From positions 620,001 to 684,000 of the forward strand of contig NZ_CP137624.1 of NCBI RefSeq assembly GCF_033880585.1: DNA of 64,000 nt. Reading direction: 5' to 3'. This document shows, in pieces, positions 62,841-64,000 of the stretch (positions within the stretch are counted from its first letter, which is position 1; each line of letters starts with the position of its first letter). A program made the position numbers and the translations under genes. The notes beneath the pieces are model-generated. The model had not been told where the DNA came from. It was given only the letters and a program-made list of their open reading frames with translations, and did no database searches. This DNA is from Lysinibacillus louembei (GTDB lineage: Bacteria > Bacillota > Bacilli > Bacillales_A > Planococcaceae).

Positions 62841-62943
62841 GTTAGAGTAAAAATAGTTAACTGATTTCCTCTAGGCGCTTTAATAACTTATTAGAGATGC
62901 TTACAGGAAATCATTTTAATTATTACTTAAAGGAGGAGATAGA

Positions 62944-63633
62944 ATGAACTTTAAAAAAATTATTTCATTATTAACAGTATTTACAATTATCTTTAGCTTA
63001 CTAGCACCTCTGCAATCAAGTGCAAATGATTTCACAGGAGAAAATAACGAAACAAACCTCAATTTTGAATCTTTTATCGAGTATAATGAAGATGCTACTA
63101 ATGGTTTTTTAGAATCTGATTTAGTGTTTGATTCTAATGAAATTATTGTTGAACCAATGTGTGGTCCACCATGTGCCATGATAGCTGTTACAGTAGTTAA
63201 AGAAGGTGGAAAAGCTTTATTAAAAAGTGGGCTTAGACTGATAAAAACGGTAACACCTGCAACAGCTGGGGCTGCATCTAGAGCAGTAGCAAACTATGTT
63301 CCCAAAACTGTAACAATTGGTAAAGAAACGTATACAATAACTGCACGTAATATGCAGCATTACTTAGAGCGCCATTCCATGAAACATTGGAACGGTACTT
63401 GGGAATACAATCAAGATTTCTTTCATACAGGAATGACACTGAACAGGCTTGAAACCATAGCAACATCAGGTGTTAAGGCAAATGCAAGTAAAATAGCAAA
63501 TAGTACTAGTGATTTTGTGACAATCGATTATATGTATGAAGGAATTGGCTATCGAATTGGGGTAAATAAAGCAACAAAACGTATTGAACAACTTTACCCT
63601 AGAGCAACTTTTGTAAATCCTAATAACCCCTAA
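62944..63633 (+). CDS. Secreted toxin-like protein with C-terminal effector domain
   Basis: A 229-residue exported protein. The signal peptide (residues 1-27) ends at S-S-A-N-D. Residues 28-75 are an acidic, disordered-looking pro-region; C-G-P-P-C and a hydrophobic/helical stretch follow (about 73-115). The C-terminal 115 residues have H-Y-L-E-R-H-S-M-K-H-W-N-G, F-F-H-T-G and I-G-V-N..Q-L-Y-P, a layout I associate with small RNase-type domains of polymorphic toxins. It also resembles secreted putative toxins of Bacillota in overall plan. AAAGGAGGAG precedes the ATG. It is divergent from agrBDCA and followed 23 bases later by another frame. Confidence 0.7.
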   Translation: MNFKKIISLLTVFTIIFSLLAPLQSSANDFTGENNETNLNFESFIEYNEDATNGFLESDLVFDSNEIIVEPMCGPPCAMIAVTVVKEGGKALLKSGLRLIKTVTPATAGAASRAVANYVPKTVTIGKETYTITARNMQHYLERHSMKHWNGTWEYNQDFFHTGMTLNRLETIATSGVKANASKIANSTSDFVTIDYMYEGIGYRIGVNKATKRIEQLYPRATFVNPNNP

Positions 63634-63656
63634 AAGGCAGGGAGGAGTGACTTACT

Positions 63657-64000
63657 GTGTTCACTATTAAAACATGGGTGACTGATACATGGTATGGAGC
63701 TGAGCCACCTGTACCATCGATGAGCGAAGTCAAAAAGCACTTTTATTTATTCGAAGACCCTAAAAATCATCTTGCAATTGACCAAATCATCAATGATAGT
63801 AATGGAGAACCTTCTGGACTATTATTTGGTTTTGTTCATATTACTTACAATGGCCAAGAAATTTTGGGAAAGAGGATGTTTTCTCAAATCTTCATTACAT
63901 GGCATAGTTATGAGATGCTTTTAAAGCAAATGCAAACGCAAAATTTTGCAAATGTGGAACATCCAGAAACAGGCTACACAGCTGTTACTGTCCGCCCTGA
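63657..64000 (+). CDS. Possible immunity protein, cut by window end
   Basis: A GTG at 63657, nine bases after GGGAGGAG, opens a frame that stays open to the end of the window (114 codons seen). It has no signal peptide (M-F-T-I-K-T-W-V-T-D-T-W) and reads as a soluble alpha/beta protein rich in aromatic residues. Its place 23 bases behind a secreted toxin-like gene is where immunity genes usually lie. I do not recognise the family; the function is inferred from position only. Confidence 0.65.
   Translation, partial: MFTIKTWVTDTWYGAEPPVPSMSEVKKHFYLFEDPKNHLAIDQIINDSNGEPSGLLFGFVHITYNGQEILGKRMFSQIFITWHSYEMLLKQMQTQNFANVEHPETGYTAVTVRP

Overview
The window is chromosomal DNA from a low-GC, Gram-positive, Bacillus-like bacterium. 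Ribosome binding sites are strong AGGAGG types, and gene families are typical of Bacillaceae/Caryophanaceae: HelD, a YtrA-type GntR operon, general stress protein Ctc behind a sigma-B promoter, a SAM-I riboswitch, YjfB and YfiBC. A lysine 6-dehydrogenase/aldehyde dehydrogenase pair and the overall style suggest Lysinibacillus or Solibacillus. That is inference; no rRNA or other marker is present. I see no tRNA, rRNA, CRISPR array, transposase or prophage.

Layout. 1-5.5 kb: the start of a NERD protein, an oxidoreductase and a GntR-ABC transporter-PH protein operon with a clear operator, then an AEC carrier. 5.7-13 kb: small enzymes and unknown proteins, a lone CcsB/ResC-like heme protein, a 21-bp tandem repeat, an AgrC/AgrA-like pair without AgrB or AgrD, and a Nudix hydrolase. 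13-26 kb: ctc, helD, a heterodimeric ABC exporter with an acetyltransferase, a PAS-GGDEF-EAL protein, a split ThrE exporter and a PdaC-like deacetylase. 26-40 kb: secreted proteins of unknown role, a lysine-degradation pair, a TIGR00266 protein, UppP, a phosphoesterase and a two-component system with a small membrane ORF inserted. 40-54 kb: homoserine dehydrogenase, a SocA-like protein, a SAM-riboswitch-controlled MetY, a nitroreductase, signal peptidase I, a deletion scar joining remnants of a FadR-type regulator and an MFS carrier, a chemotaxis receptor, PepT and a Fur-boxed FhuF-like protein. 54-59.9 kb: a TAXI-type TRAP transporter, SodC lipoprotein and YjfB.

The most interesting region is 59.9-64 kb: a complete agr-type quorum-sensing operon in the order agrB-agrD-agrC-agrA. 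Its 55-residue AgrD was found only by reading the gap. It lies divergent from a secreted, toxin-like protein followed by a reading frame that could be its immunity partner and runs off the window. The shared intergenic region holds a candidate pair of LytTR-type direct repeats next to the agr promoter. Together these suggest a peptide-controlled secreted toxin system. The paralogous AgrCA pair at 10.5-12.4 kb could listen to the same or a foreign peptide.

Other points worth following: a dispersed hairpin-rich repeat in two copies, each just upstream of a gene; a perfect 49-bp palindrome used as a terminator; two small unlisted ORFs with some support; and a family of similar terminator hairpins. 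All family names are from motif recognition, not database searches.
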